From Nonomuraea sp. SYSU D8015 (GTDB taxonomy: Bacteria; Actinomycetota; Actinomycetes; Streptosporangiales; Streptosporangiaceae): a DNA stretch of 64,000 nt. This document shows, one piece after another, positions 8,056 through 16,019 of this stretch. Both the position numbers and the translations under genes were made by a program. The DNA lies in the NCBI RefSeq assembly GCF_008065375.1, contig NZ_VJYI01000005.1, positions 496,001 to 560,000 on the forward strand, written 5' to 3'. The first letter of the stretch is position 1. Every line of letters begins with the position of its first letter. The notes beneath the pieces are model-generated. The model saw only the letters and a program-made list of their open reading frames with translations, ran no database searches and had not been told where the DNA came from.

Positions 8056-8082
8056 GACCGCCTCTTACCTGCGGAAACACCG
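8056..8082 (+). repeat. Partial copy of the tmRNA terminator
   Basis: 27 bp, 25 identical to 7946-7972, in the same orientation and 110 bp downstream. Only the 5' arm and loop are duplicated; the 3' arm diverges (CCGAAGGAATC), so this copy cannot form the hairpin. It ends just before the stop codon of the convergent secreted-protein gene. Confidence 0.7.
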
Positions 8083-8088
8083 AAGGAA

Positions 8089-8340
8089 TCAGTATTGCAC
8101 CCACAGGTGGTACAGGCCGGGGGCGTTCCAGTTGGTCGGGATGACGGTTTCGCAGTAGTACGAGCTCCAGGTGTGGTTGACCTGGCCCTGGTGGCCGACC
8201 CCGAGGCATTGGTCGGGCCAGCCGTAGGAGCCCTGCTTGACGTAGCCGGGTGCTGCCGCTTGTGCGGGTGAACCGAGACTGAATGCGGTGACGAGGGTGG
8301 CCGCGGCCAACGCGAGCGCGGCAAGGATGCGCGACTTCAT
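8089..8340 (-). CDS. Small secreted protein, unknown function
   Basis: 83 residues. A signal peptide (MKSRILAALALAAATLVTAF, cleavage near AQA-A at about residue 29) precedes a mature peptide of about 54 residues. The mature part is rich in Trp/Tyr/Gly and has two cysteines (QCLGVG, YYCET) likely to form a disulfide. An AT-rich upstream stretch contains TATTAT on the minus strand, a plausible -10 box. The family is not recognised. The gene lies in the accessory-looking gap between the tmRNA gene and the methanol-dehydrogenase operon, next to a second small secreted protein. Confidence 0.7.
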   Translation of the reverse strand: MKSRILAALALAAATLVTAFSLGSPAQAAAPGYVKQGSYGWPDQCLGVGHQGQVNHTWSSYYCETVIPTNWNAPGLYHLWVQY

Positions 8341-8397
8341 AAAGGAAAGTTAACTAATAATACGGTGACAGGCAATGCGCCCGTTCGCCGCCATGTC

Positions 8398-8428
8398 GCC
8401 CGGGTGGCCGCACTCCGGCCACCCGGGC
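8398..8428. terminator. Terminator hairpin of the 8452-8811 gene
   Basis: GCCCGGGTGGCCG (8398-8410) and CGGCCACCCGGGC (8416-8428) form a perfect 13-bp stem with a CACTC loop, 23 bp past the stop codon of the minus-strand gene. Confidence 0.65.
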
Positions 8429-8451
8429 ATTCCGTGGTTACGGCCGAGAGG

Positions 8452-8811
8452 TCACGTCAGGCAGACGCCGCCCGGCCGGACCGACAGCACGGTGTGGGCG
8501 CGGACCGCCGACTGGCTGGGGGACAGGGCGTAGTTGTAGGGCTGGCTGGTGATGCAGTACGCCACGCTGGTCCGGTTGGAGACCTCGCTGACGCGCAGCC
8601 CGCCGGAGAAGGAGCGGCTGGTCCCCTCTCTGACGAGCACGGGCCGGGCGGACGTCGAGCTCGGCTGGAGGCACAGATAGCCGGTGGGGCAGACGACGGC
8701 GGACTGGCCCGCGGCGCGCTGCTCGGCGGCGACAGCCGGCTGCGAGGTGACGGTGGCGATCGCGGTCAGGGCGATCGCGGCGGCGGCCACTGTGTGGCGC
8801 TTGATGGTCAT
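8452..8811 (-). CDS. Secreted cysteine-rich protein, peptidase-inhibitor I36-like
   Basis: 119 residues. A signal peptide ends near residue 28 (QPAVAAE). The mature part begins with a CPTGYLCL motif, the C-x5-C pattern of the actinomycete I36 peptidase-inhibitor/beta-gamma-crystallin-like family, and has four cysteines in total (VVC, YLC, AYC, GVC), which suggests two disulfides. Family assignment is moderate: the N-terminal motif fits, the rest is divergent. It is divergent from the PP2C gene, with 214 bp of shared upstream DNA. Confidence 0.65.
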   Translation of the reverse strand: MTIKRHTVAAAAIALTAIATVTSQPAVAAEQRAAGQSAVVCPTGYLCLQPSSTSARPVLVREGTSRSFSGGLRVSEVSNRTSVAYCITSQPYNYALSPSQSAVRAHTVLSVRPGGVCLT

Positions 8812-9025
8812 GTGATCTCTGTATCGAGAGAGGCTGAAATCCCGGTTAATTCCGAATTTGCGATCTTAGCCTTTCCGGGGAATTTCTTGATCAACTAGTG
8901 CGCGCACGCCGCCCGGAGCGGCTCAGGGGTGATCGATCCGGACATTTACCCAAAAAAGTGATTTTAGGTAGAATAATGGTTTCTGAGGCGCATATGTCTC
9001 TCGCTAGACGAGGGGGCGGTCAGAA

Positions 9026-11923
9026 GTGGCGGTTGCCTGGGACGACATAGACAAACTGACCGGCGCCCACGAGAGGTTCTACGACGGGCGCGAGGTCGAG
9101 GGAAACGTCAGGAGCCCCATTCTGACGTCCTGGCAGCGCTGCCGGTTGCTCGGCCTGGTCCCCGACCAGTTGGAGATTCCCTACCAGGAGGACCTGGACC
9201 TGCACGGCCGGCTCATCCACGCGGCCACGCCCGTGCTCGACAAGATGGAGACCCAACTCAGCGGAGAACGCGTGAGCGTGATCCTCTGCGACGACAAGGC
9301 GAGGGTGCTCCAACGCCGGGGCGGCGACCCCGAGCTCAACAGGAGTCTCGACGCCGTCTGCCTCGCCGTCGGATTCGCCTTCGCCGAGCAGATCGCCGGC
9401 ACCAACGGCATCGGCACGACGCTGGCGGACAGAAGGCCCAGCTACGTCTTCGGCAGCGAGCATTTCGCCGCCTGCATGCACCCCTTCGCCTGCGCTGGCG
9501 CGCCCATCCGCGATCCGCTGAGCGGGCAGGTCGAGGGGATCCTCGATCTCACCTGCCGGCGGTCCGACGCGGACCCGGCGATGATGAAGGTCGTCCGCGA
9601 CGCCGCCCGCGACATCGAGCGGCGCCTGCTGGAGCAGACCACACAACGGGAGCGGGACCTGCTCCGGGCCTTCATGCGCAGCCAGCGCGCCGCCCGGCTG
9701 CCCGGCGAGCCGCCCAGCGTCGGGTCCGAAGGAGCGCTCCCCTCGATCGACGACGTCCTGGGTCGCGCCGACCAGGCCCTGCTGCGGGCGAAGGCCGCGG
9801 AGCTGATCTCCTCCCCGCACCGGTTCATGGCCCAGGTGGAGCTCTTCAACGGCCAGATCGCCACTCTCACCTGCCGGTCGGTCGCCGGCCTCTCGGGAGA
9901 GGCCGGCATAGCGGTCGAGGCGAGCCTCCCGTACGACGCCGGCCGCGCGGACGAGGCCGGGCGCGTACGCCGCATGTCGGTCACGGCCCCCCTGGCGGTG
10001 GCGCCCTCCTCGGAGACCCTGATCATCCCGGCCCCGCGGAAGGTGGCCAAGCCGCCGGAGGCGGCCCCTGAGCCCACATCCGCACCGGTGCCCGCGGTCC
10101 CGTTCGTGTGCGGGGAGACGGCCGCTCCGGAACCCGGGACGGCCGACGGCCAGGACGCCGCCGCGGCGACCGGCGGCGGCGAGGGATGGCTGCTCCTCGT
10201 CGGTGAGCTGGGCGTGGGACAGCTCGCCCTGCGGGCACGGCAGCGCCTGGAGTTGCTGTACGACGCCAGCGTCCGCATCGGCACCACCCTCGATGTGACC
10301 CGTACAGCGGAAGAGCTGGCCGACGTGGTCGTCCCACGGTTCGCCGACTTCGTCAGCGTCGACCTGGTGGATGCCGTTCTGCGGGGGGACGAGGCGGCCC
10401 TCGAAACCGGGGAGTTCCGCCGGGTGGCGTTGGGCGCGGTCCTCGGGTCGTCCCACCTGACCGAAGTGGGGGAATCGGTCAGGTTCCTCCCGTCCACCCC
10501 GCAGGGCCAGTGCCTCGCCACCCGGGAGGCCGTGCTGGAGCCGGATCTGGCGCAGGCGCCGGGGTGGAAGGCCATCGACCCCGCGCGCACTGAGAAGATC
10601 CTCAGGTTCGGGATCCGCTCCCTCATCGCGGTGCCCATGTACGCCCGCGGCGCGACCCTGGGCGTGGTCAGCTTCTACCGCTGGCAGCAGCGCGCGTTCG
10701 AAGAGGACGACCTCCGCCTCGCCGAGGAGATGGTCGGCCGCGCAGCGCTGTCCATCGACAACGCCCGCCGCTTCACCCGCGAGCACAACATGGCGCTCGC
10801 CCTGCAGCGCAGCCTGCTTCCCCGCGGACTGCCCTCGCAGAACGCGGTCGAGGTCGCGCACCGCTACCTGCCGGCGTACGGCGGGGTGAGCGGCGACTGG
10901 TACGACGTCATCCCGCTGTCCGGCGCCCGGGTGGCGCTGGCGGTCGGCGACGTCGTCGGGCACGGCCTGCACGCCGCCGCCACGATGGGCCGCCTGCGTA
11001 CCGCGCTGCAGAACTTCGCCGTACTCGACCTGCCCGCGGACGACCTGCTCACGTGCCTCGACGAGCTCGTCGACCGGCTCGACGCCGACCAGTGCGGCGG
11101 CGACGGGATCGTGGGCGCCACCTGCCTGTACGCGGTGTACGACCCGGTGTCCAGGCGCTGCACCCTGGCCCGCGCCGGTCACCCGCTGCCCGCCCTCGTG
11201 CTCCCGGACGGAACCGTGGAGTTCCCCGACGTGCCGGCGGGTCCGCCGCTGGGCCTCGGAGGTCTGCCCTTCGAGACGGTCGACCTGGAGATCCCCGAGG
11301 GCAGCGAGCTCGTCCTCTACACGGACGGTCTCATCGAGGAGCGCAGCCGCGACATCGACGTGGGGCTCTCCCTGCTGCGGCGCGCCCTGACGCACCCGGG
11401 CCGCCCGCCAGAGGAGACGTGCCAGGCGGTCGTCGAGGCCCTGCTGCCCGGCCGTCCCAAGGACGACGTGGCTCTGCTGGTCGCCCGCATGCACGCGCTG
11501 GACCCCGACCGCGTGGCCACCTGGGAGCTGTCCGCCGACCCGGCGAACGTCTCCACCGTGCGCGGCGCGGTGACGGAGCAGCTCGAGCGCTGGGGCCTGG
11601 ACGAGCTGTGCTTCACCACCGAGCTCGTGGTCAGCGAGCTGGTCACCAACGCGATCCGCTACGCGAGGGAGCCCATCGAGGTGCGCCTGCTCCGCGACTC
11701 CGCGCTCATCTGCGAGGTGTCCGACGGCAGCAGCACCTCGCCCCGGATGCGCCGCGCCGCGACCACCGACGAGGGCGGGCGCGGACTGTTCCTGGTCGCC
11801 CAGCTCGCCTCCCGCTGGGGCACCCGCTACACGGCCAGCGGCAAGGTCATCTGGACCGAACAGCACCTGCCTGCGAGTCCCATTCCGGATCACACGGAGA
11901 GGACTGGTGATCATGCAGCTTGA
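9026..11923 (+). CDS. GAF-PP2C-HATPase sensor phosphatase
   Basis: 965 residues. The N-terminal third resembles the sensor part of AcoR-type activators, with a GAF domain carrying the GTNGIGT signature near residue 125, but there is no sigma-54 AAA or Fis domain. A second GAF domain lies at about 405-590. A SpoIIE/RsbU-type PP2C phosphatase (about 600-830; GDWYDV, GDVVGHG, DGLIE) and an anti-sigma-type HATPase (about 835-960; N-box ELVVSELVTNAIRYA) follow. Such fusions act as sensor, phosphatase and kinase in partner-switching control of sigma factors. Its 3' end overlaps the dehydrogenase gene, so it probably senses the substrate or redox state for that operon (inference). The GTG start follows a GAGGGGGCGG stretch. 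Confidence 0.88.
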   Translation: MAVAWDDIDKLTGAHERFYDGREVEGNVRSPILTSWQRCRLLGLVPDQLEIPYQEDLDLHGRLIHAATPVLDKMETQLSGERVSVILCDDKARVLQRRGGDPELNRSLDAVCLAVGFAFAEQIAGTNGIGTTLADRRPSYVFGSEHFAACMHPFACAGAPIRDPLSGQVEGILDLTCRRSDADPAMMKVVRDAARDIERRLLEQTTQRERDLLRAFMRSQRAARLPGEPPSVGSEGALPSIDDVLGRADQALLRAKAAELISSPHRFMAQVELFNGQIATLTCRSVAGLSGEAGIAVEASLPYDAGRADEAGRVRRMSVTAPLAVAPSSETLIIPAPRKVAKPPEAAPEPTSAPVPAVPFVCGETAAPEPGTADGQDAAAATGGGEGWLLLVGELGVGQLALRARQRLELLYDASVRIGTTLDVTRTAEELADVVVPRFADFVSVDLVDAVLRGDEAALETGEFRRVALGAVLGSSHLTEVGESVRFLPSTPQGQCLATREAVLEPDLAQAPGWKAIDPARTEKILRFGIRSLIAVPMYARGATLGVVSFYRWQQRAFEEDDLRLAEEMVGRAALSIDNARRFTREHNMALALQRSLLPRGLPSQNAVEVAHRYLPAYGGVSGDWYDVIPLSGARVALAVGDVVGHGLHAAATMGRLRTALQNFAVLDLPADDLLTCLDELVDRLDADQCGGDGIVGATCLYAVYDPVSRRCTLARAGHPLPALVLPDGTVEFPDVPAGPPLGLGGLPFETVDLEIPEGSELVLYTDGLIEERSRDIDVGLSLLRRALTHPGRPPEETCQAVVEALLPGRPKDDVALLVARMHALDPDRVATWELSADPANVSTVRGAVTEQLERWGLDELCFTTELVVSELVTNAIRYAREPIEVRLLRDSALICEVSDGSSTSPRMRRAATTDEGGRGLFLVAQLASRWGTRYTASGKVIWTEQHLPASPIPDHTERTGDHAA

Positions 11924-13205
11924 CACACTCTTCAGGCCGTCGCCGGTCAAGGAGTTCACACCGCTGCCCAGGGCGCTGCTGGGGCCGGGAACGCACGAAC
12001 TCGTCGGCCCGGAGGCCAAGGCGCTGGGATTCAAACGGTCGCTGGTCGTCACCTCGGGCCTGCGTGGGACCGACATCGTCCAGCGGATCATCGACCAGGG
12101 GAAGTACCACGGTGTCGACTTCGTCGTCTACGACAAGGTCGAGTCCAATCCCAAGGACTACAACTGCATGGACGCCGCGGAGGCCTTCCGGGAGAACAAG
12201 TGCGACTCCTTCGTCTCCATCGGCGGCGGTTCCTCCCACGATGCCACCAAGGGCGCTCGGCTGTCCCTCGCGCACGACGGCCGCAGCATCAACGAGTTCG
12301 AGGGCTACCACAAGGCGGAGAATCCCGACAACCCGCCGCACATAGCGGTGAACACCACTGCCGGGACGGGCTCTGAGACCACGTCGTTGTTCGTCATCAC
12401 CGACACCACGACCGATCCCGACAATCCGCACAAGTACGCGGCCTTCGACCGCTCGGCGCGCGTGACGCTGGCCATCGACGACCCGGTGCTCTTCTACGAG
12501 TGCCCGATCGACTTCACCGCGCAGTGCGGAATCGACGTGCTCACGCACGCCTCCGAGGCGTACGTGTCACGGCTGGACTTCACGCCCGCGCTCGGCCAGG
12601 CCCTGCAGGCCGTGGATATCGCGGCGCAGTACCTGCGCACCGCCACCTGGGACGGCCGCAACCTGGCCGCCCGCGAGGCCATGATGTACGGCGAGTACAT
12701 CGCGGCGCAGGCGTTCAACTCCGGCGGGCTGGGCCTCGCCCACTCGATCTCGCACGCGGTCAGCGCCTACTACGACCTGCACCACGGGATCAACAACGCC
12801 GTGCTGCTGCCCAGGGTGTGGGCCTTCAACCTGCCGGTGGCCTACCGGCGCTTCGCCGACATCGCCCGCGCCATGGGTGTGGACACCACCGGCATGACCA
12901 CGGTGCGCGCGGCCGACGCCGCGGTGGAGGAGCTCGTCCGCCTGGTGCGCGACCTCGGCATGCCCGAGAAGCTCACCGACGTGAAGCAGGACACGTACTC
13001 CAAGAACCGGCTCGGGCAGGGCCCCACCGAGTTCTACCAGCGGTCGAGGGAGATCGTCGGGGACGAGGCCGACGTCGACCGCATCACCCGGCACACCCTC
13101 GGCGACTCCTGTGTCCCGACCAACCCCAAGGAGGCCACGTACGACACCGTCCGTCCGCTCGTCGAGCACTGCATGAACGGTGACCTGGACGACCTGCTCC
13201 TCTGA
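11913..13205 (+). CDS. mdo: NDMA-dependent methanol/alcohol dehydrogenase (iron-containing ADH family)
   Basis: 430 residues. Closely resembles the decameric nicotinoprotein methanol dehydrogenases of Amycolatopsis and Mycobacterium, which hold NADP(H) tightly and oxidise methanol or other primary alcohols; NDMA is the assay acceptor. Visible features: the dinucleotide loop GGGSSHD (104-110), KDYNCMDAAE, NTTAGTGSETT, and the metal-ligand region IDVLTHASEAYVS plus SISHAVSAYYDLHHGINNAVLLP. The ATG at 11913 has GGAGAGGA 9 bp upstream and is preferred over an in-frame GTG at 11907, which is too close to it. It overlaps the PP2C gene by 11 bp. The natural substrate is not decided by sequence. Confidence 0.88.
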   Translation: MQLDTLFRPSPVKEFTPLPRALLGPGTHELVGPEAKALGFKRSLVVTSGLRGTDIVQRIIDQGKYHGVDFVVYDKVESNPKDYNCMDAAEAFRENKCDSFVSIGGGSSHDATKGARLSLAHDGRSINEFEGYHKAENPDNPPHIAVNTTAGTGSETTSLFVITDTTTDPDNPHKYAAFDRSARVTLAIDDPVLFYECPIDFTAQCGIDVLTHASEAYVSRLDFTPALGQALQAVDIAAQYLRTATWDGRNLAAREAMMYGEYIAAQAFNSGGLGLAHSISHAVSAYYDLHHGINNAVLLPRVWAFNLPVAYRRFADIARAMGVDTTGMTTVRAADAAVEELVRLVRDLGMPEKLTDVKQDTYSKNRLGQGPTEFYQRSREIVGDEADVDRITRHTLGDSCVPTNPKEATYDTVRPLVEHCMNGDLDDLLL

Positions 13206-13214
13206 GGTGATGAC

Positions 13215-14411
13215 GTGACCGGCATTTCGCACCCCGTACCCGATGCGTTCGAGTCGGTCACGGATGTGATCGAGAAGTTGGCCGCCCACGGGTACATCGC
13301 CGATCGCCGGCTGGCCATCACCGTGTACCTGCTGTTCCGCCTGGGCAAGCCGGTCCTGCTGGAGGGCCCGGCCGGGGTCGGCAAGACGGAGCTGGCGAAG
13401 GTCCTGGCCGCGGCCACCGGACGCCGGCTGCTGCGCCTGCAGTGCTACGAAGGACAGGACGAGTCGAGGGCGCTGTACGAGTGGGACTACGGAAAGCAGC
13501 TCCTGTACACGCAGCTGCTGCGCGAGAAGATCAGCGAGATCGTCGCGGACGCACCCGACCTCGCCGCCGCCGTGGAGCGCATAGGCGATCAGGACGGCGT
13601 CTTCTTCTCCGACCGCTTCCTGTCCCCTCGGCCGGTCCTCGAGGCGATCCGCAGCCGCGAGCCGGCGGTGCTGCTCATCGACGAGATCGACCGCGCCGAC
13701 GAGGCGCTGGAGGCCGTGCTGCTGGAGTGCCTGGACGAGTACCAGGTCTCGGTGCCCGAGATCGGCACCTACGTCGCGGCGGTGCCGCCGTGCGTCGTGC
13801 TGACCTCGAACAACACCAGGGACTTGTCGGCCGCGCTCAAACGGCGGTGCCTGCACATGTTCCTGGACTACCCGGACGCCGAGCGGGAGCTGGAGATCGT
13901 GCGCTCCAAGCACACGGGGCTGCCCGACGCGCTGGCCGCACAGCTGGTCGGCGTGGTCCGCGAACTACGCGGCCTGCGGCTGCGGAAGAGCCCCGGGATC
14001 TCGGAGACGGTCGACTGGGCCCGTGCTCTGGCCGTGCTGGGGGCCGCGGAGCTGGACGCGCAACTGCTCATGGAAACCGCCAACGTGGTGCTGAAATACG
14101 AGCGCGACCTGAAACGGGCGCTCGAGGCGCTGCCCCACCTGGTCCCCGGGGGGCGGGCGGCGCCTGCAGAGGAGGGCGCCGCCCACGATCCGCGACGGGC
14201 CCCGTCACCGGCGCACACCCACGCCAACGGTCACACCCACGCCGACGAGCCGGACGGCCGCGCCGTGCGGGCGGCCATGGACCAGCTCGGCCGGCACGAG
14301 GTCGGTTACCGCCTGCCGTCGGGCCCGAGCGCGGCCGAGCCCCACCGCGACGGGCGGTCCGGCCAGGGACAGCGCGCGTTCTCCGCGGCCGTGCGCCGCC
14401 GGGCACGCTGA
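13215..14411 (+). CDS. MoxR-family AAA+ ATPase
   Basis: 398 residues. Walker A GPAGVGKT is at residues 51-58 and Walker B LLIDEID at about 153-159, with sensor 1 TSNNTR; the pattern is MoxR/CbbQ/NorQ type. MoxR ATPases pair with vWA proteins to insert cofactors or remodel metalloenzymes. The C-terminal extension (about 310-395) is His-rich (HTHANGHTHADE), unusual and suggestive of metal binding. It is 9 bp after the dehydrogenase, and the vWA partner follows at 25 bp. Inference: the pair activates or metallates the neighbouring dehydrogenase. Start GTG with GAGGTGAT upstream. Confidence 0.9.
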   Translation: MTGISHPVPDAFESVTDVIEKLAAHGYIADRRLAITVYLLFRLGKPVLLEGPAGVGKTELAKVLAAATGRRLLRLQCYEGQDESRALYEWDYGKQLLYTQLLREKISEIVADAPDLAAAVERIGDQDGVFFSDRFLSPRPVLEAIRSREPAVLLIDEIDRADEALEAVLLECLDEYQVSVPEIGTYVAAVPPCVVLTSNNTRDLSAALKRRCLHMFLDYPDAERELEIVRSKHTGLPDALAAQLVGVVRELRGLRLRKSPGISETVDWARALAVLGAAELDAQLLMETANVVLKYERDLKRALEALPHLVPGGRAAPAEEGAAHDPRRAPSPAHTHANGHTHADEPDGRAVRAAMDQLGRHEVGYRLPSGPSAAEPHRDGRSGQGQRAFSAAVRRRAR

Positions 14412-14435
14412 GCGGCTCGGGCACAGGAGCGTTCC

Positions 14436-15947
14436 ATGGAAGCGACCATCCACCGCTTCGTCCGGTTGCTGCGCCTGTCGGGCGTGCCGGTCTCGGTCTC
14501 GGAGACGATCGACGCGACGAGGGCGGCGGCGCAGCCGGGCATGCTGGGCGAGCGCGACACGCTGCGCGAAGCCCTGCGCATGACGCTGATCAAGGACCGG
14601 CGCTATGACGCGGTCTTCGACGAGCTGTTCACCGCGTTCTTCACCCTCACACCGCCGAGCCCCGCCGAGCAGGGGAACGGCCATCACCACGGGCACGACG
14701 ACCTGTCCGACACCGGCGCGGCCACGTCGTTCACGCTCTCCGAAGAGCCCTCGCACCTCCCGCAGCCCGGCCACAGCCACGGCCCGCCTCGCGACATTCG
14801 CGACTACTTCGACCCGCAGGACCTCGCCCAGCGCTACAACCCCCACCAGGAGGCCAGCAAGATCGACCTTTCTGCGCTGACCCAGGAGATCGTCCTCCCC
14901 CAGGACCGGCAGCGGTCCACCGCCGGCTCCACTTTCGTCGGCAGCGTCGAGCTGGCGGCCGAACGGCTGCACAACCCCGGAACGCCCGGCCGGCTCTCCC
15001 GCGGCGACCCCCTCCGCGCGGACACCGAGATGACCGTGGCGGGACCCGCGAACGGCCGATCCGCGGAGGAGTCGGACGGGCCGGAGCCCGCCACCCCGCG
15101 CGGCCGGGCCCAGGCGGCCGACGCCCTCGCCGAGCTGCTGCTGCGCCACCTCGCCAAGCTGGCCCAGCTCGCCGCCGCCGTCGAGTCGAGAGCCGTCGAG
15201 CGGGCGCGTACGGAGGCGGTGGACGAGCAGAGCCGCCGAGAGCTGGAGGCGTCGCTGCGCCGGCTGGCCCGCACGCTGTCCGGGGCGCTGACCGCCACTC
15301 GGCGCAACAGCCCCCGCGGCCGGGCGCACCCGGCCCGCACGATGCGGCAGAACATGCGTTACGACGCGGTGCCCTTCCGGCCGGTGACCACGACCCGGGC
15401 CGAGGACGCCCCCCGGCTCGTCGTCCTCGCCGACGTCTCACTCTCCGTACGAGCCAGCGCCCGCTTCACCCTGCACCTGGTGCACACCCTCCAGTCCCTG
15501 TTCGGGCAGGTCCGCTCGTTCGCCTTCGTCGACGAACCCCACGAGATCACCGAACTGTTCGCCGAGCATCCGCTGCAGCAGGTGGCCGACCTGGTGTTCG
15601 GCGCGGTCGGCGGGCTGCTCGACGTCGACGCCGACTCCGACTACGGCCGCACCTTCGAGCTGATGCTCGCGGAGCACCGCTCGGCGCTGACCAGGAAGAC
15701 GACCCTGCTGATGCTCGGGGACGGCCGGGGGAACGGCCACGATCCGAAGCTGGAGGCGTTCGAGGAGCTCACCAGGCGGGCGAGGCAGACCATCTGGCTC
15801 ACCCCGGAGCCCCGGTATTCATGGCGGCTCGGCAGCTGTGACCTGCCCGCATACGCCGAGCACTGCGACCAGATCCACGTGGTGCCGGATCTGGCGCGGC
15901 TCGAAGGCGTCGCACACCAGGTGGCGCAGCGGTTCACGGGAAGGTGA
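14436..15947 (+). CDS. CoxE-like vWA protein, MoxR partner
   Basis: 503 residues. The C-terminal half is a vWA domain with MIDAS motif DVSLS (D333, S335, S337) and the later TLLMLGDGRGNG and LTPEPRYSW segments typical of CoxE-type proteins. The N-terminal half is helical, with His-rich stretches GNGHHHGHDD and PGHSHG near residues 75-115. Such proteins recruit the MoxR ATPase to its target metalloenzyme. It is the last gene of the 9.0-15.9 kb operon, which ends at a strong hairpin. Confidence 0.85.
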   Translation: MEATIHRFVRLLRLSGVPVSVSETIDATRAAAQPGMLGERDTLREALRMTLIKDRRYDAVFDELFTAFFTLTPPSPAEQGNGHHHGHDDLSDTGAATSFTLSEEPSHLPQPGHSHGPPRDIRDYFDPQDLAQRYNPHQEASKIDLSALTQEIVLPQDRQRSTAGSTFVGSVELAAERLHNPGTPGRLSRGDPLRADTEMTVAGPANGRSAEESDGPEPATPRGRAQAADALAELLLRHLAKLAQLAAAVESRAVERARTEAVDEQSRRELEASLRRLARTLSGALTATRRNSPRGRAHPARTMRQNMRYDAVPFRPVTTTRAEDAPRLVVLADVSLSVRASARFTLHLVHTLQSLFGQVRSFAFVDEPHEITELFAEHPLQQVADLVFGAVGGLLDVDADSDYGRTFELMLAEHRSALTRKTTLLMLGDGRGNGHDPKLEAFEELTRRARQTIWLTPEPRYSWRLGSCDLPAYAEHCDQIHVVPDLARLEGVAHQVAQRFTGR

Positions 15948-15953
15948 ACCGGT

Positions 15954-16006
15954 GAGGACCTCCGTGTGGTGCGGAATCCGGTTCCGGCACCACAGCGGAG
16001 GTCCTC
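15954..16006. terminator. Bidirectional terminator hairpin
   Basis: GAGGACCTCCG-TGTGGTGC (15954-15972) pairs with GCACCACA-GCGGAGGTCCTC (15987-16006), a nearly continuous 19-bp stem between two convergent genes. Confidence 0.75.
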
Positions 16007-16019
16007 CCCATGGACGCGG

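Noticed and set aside
7557-8082. attL/attR pair of an integrated element at the tmRNA
   Set aside because: The repeat copies terminator DNA, not the tmRNA 3' end, lies only 110 bp away and has no integrase; kept only as a possible scar.
7476-8324. Minus-strand frame across the tmRNA gene
   Set aside because: The RNA structure, tag frame and terminator explain this DNA; the frame has no homology pattern.
9020-12091. Open frame of 1023 codons on the minus strand
   Set aside because: Antisense to the PP2C and dehydrogenase genes, no recognisable domain, typical GC-shadow composition.
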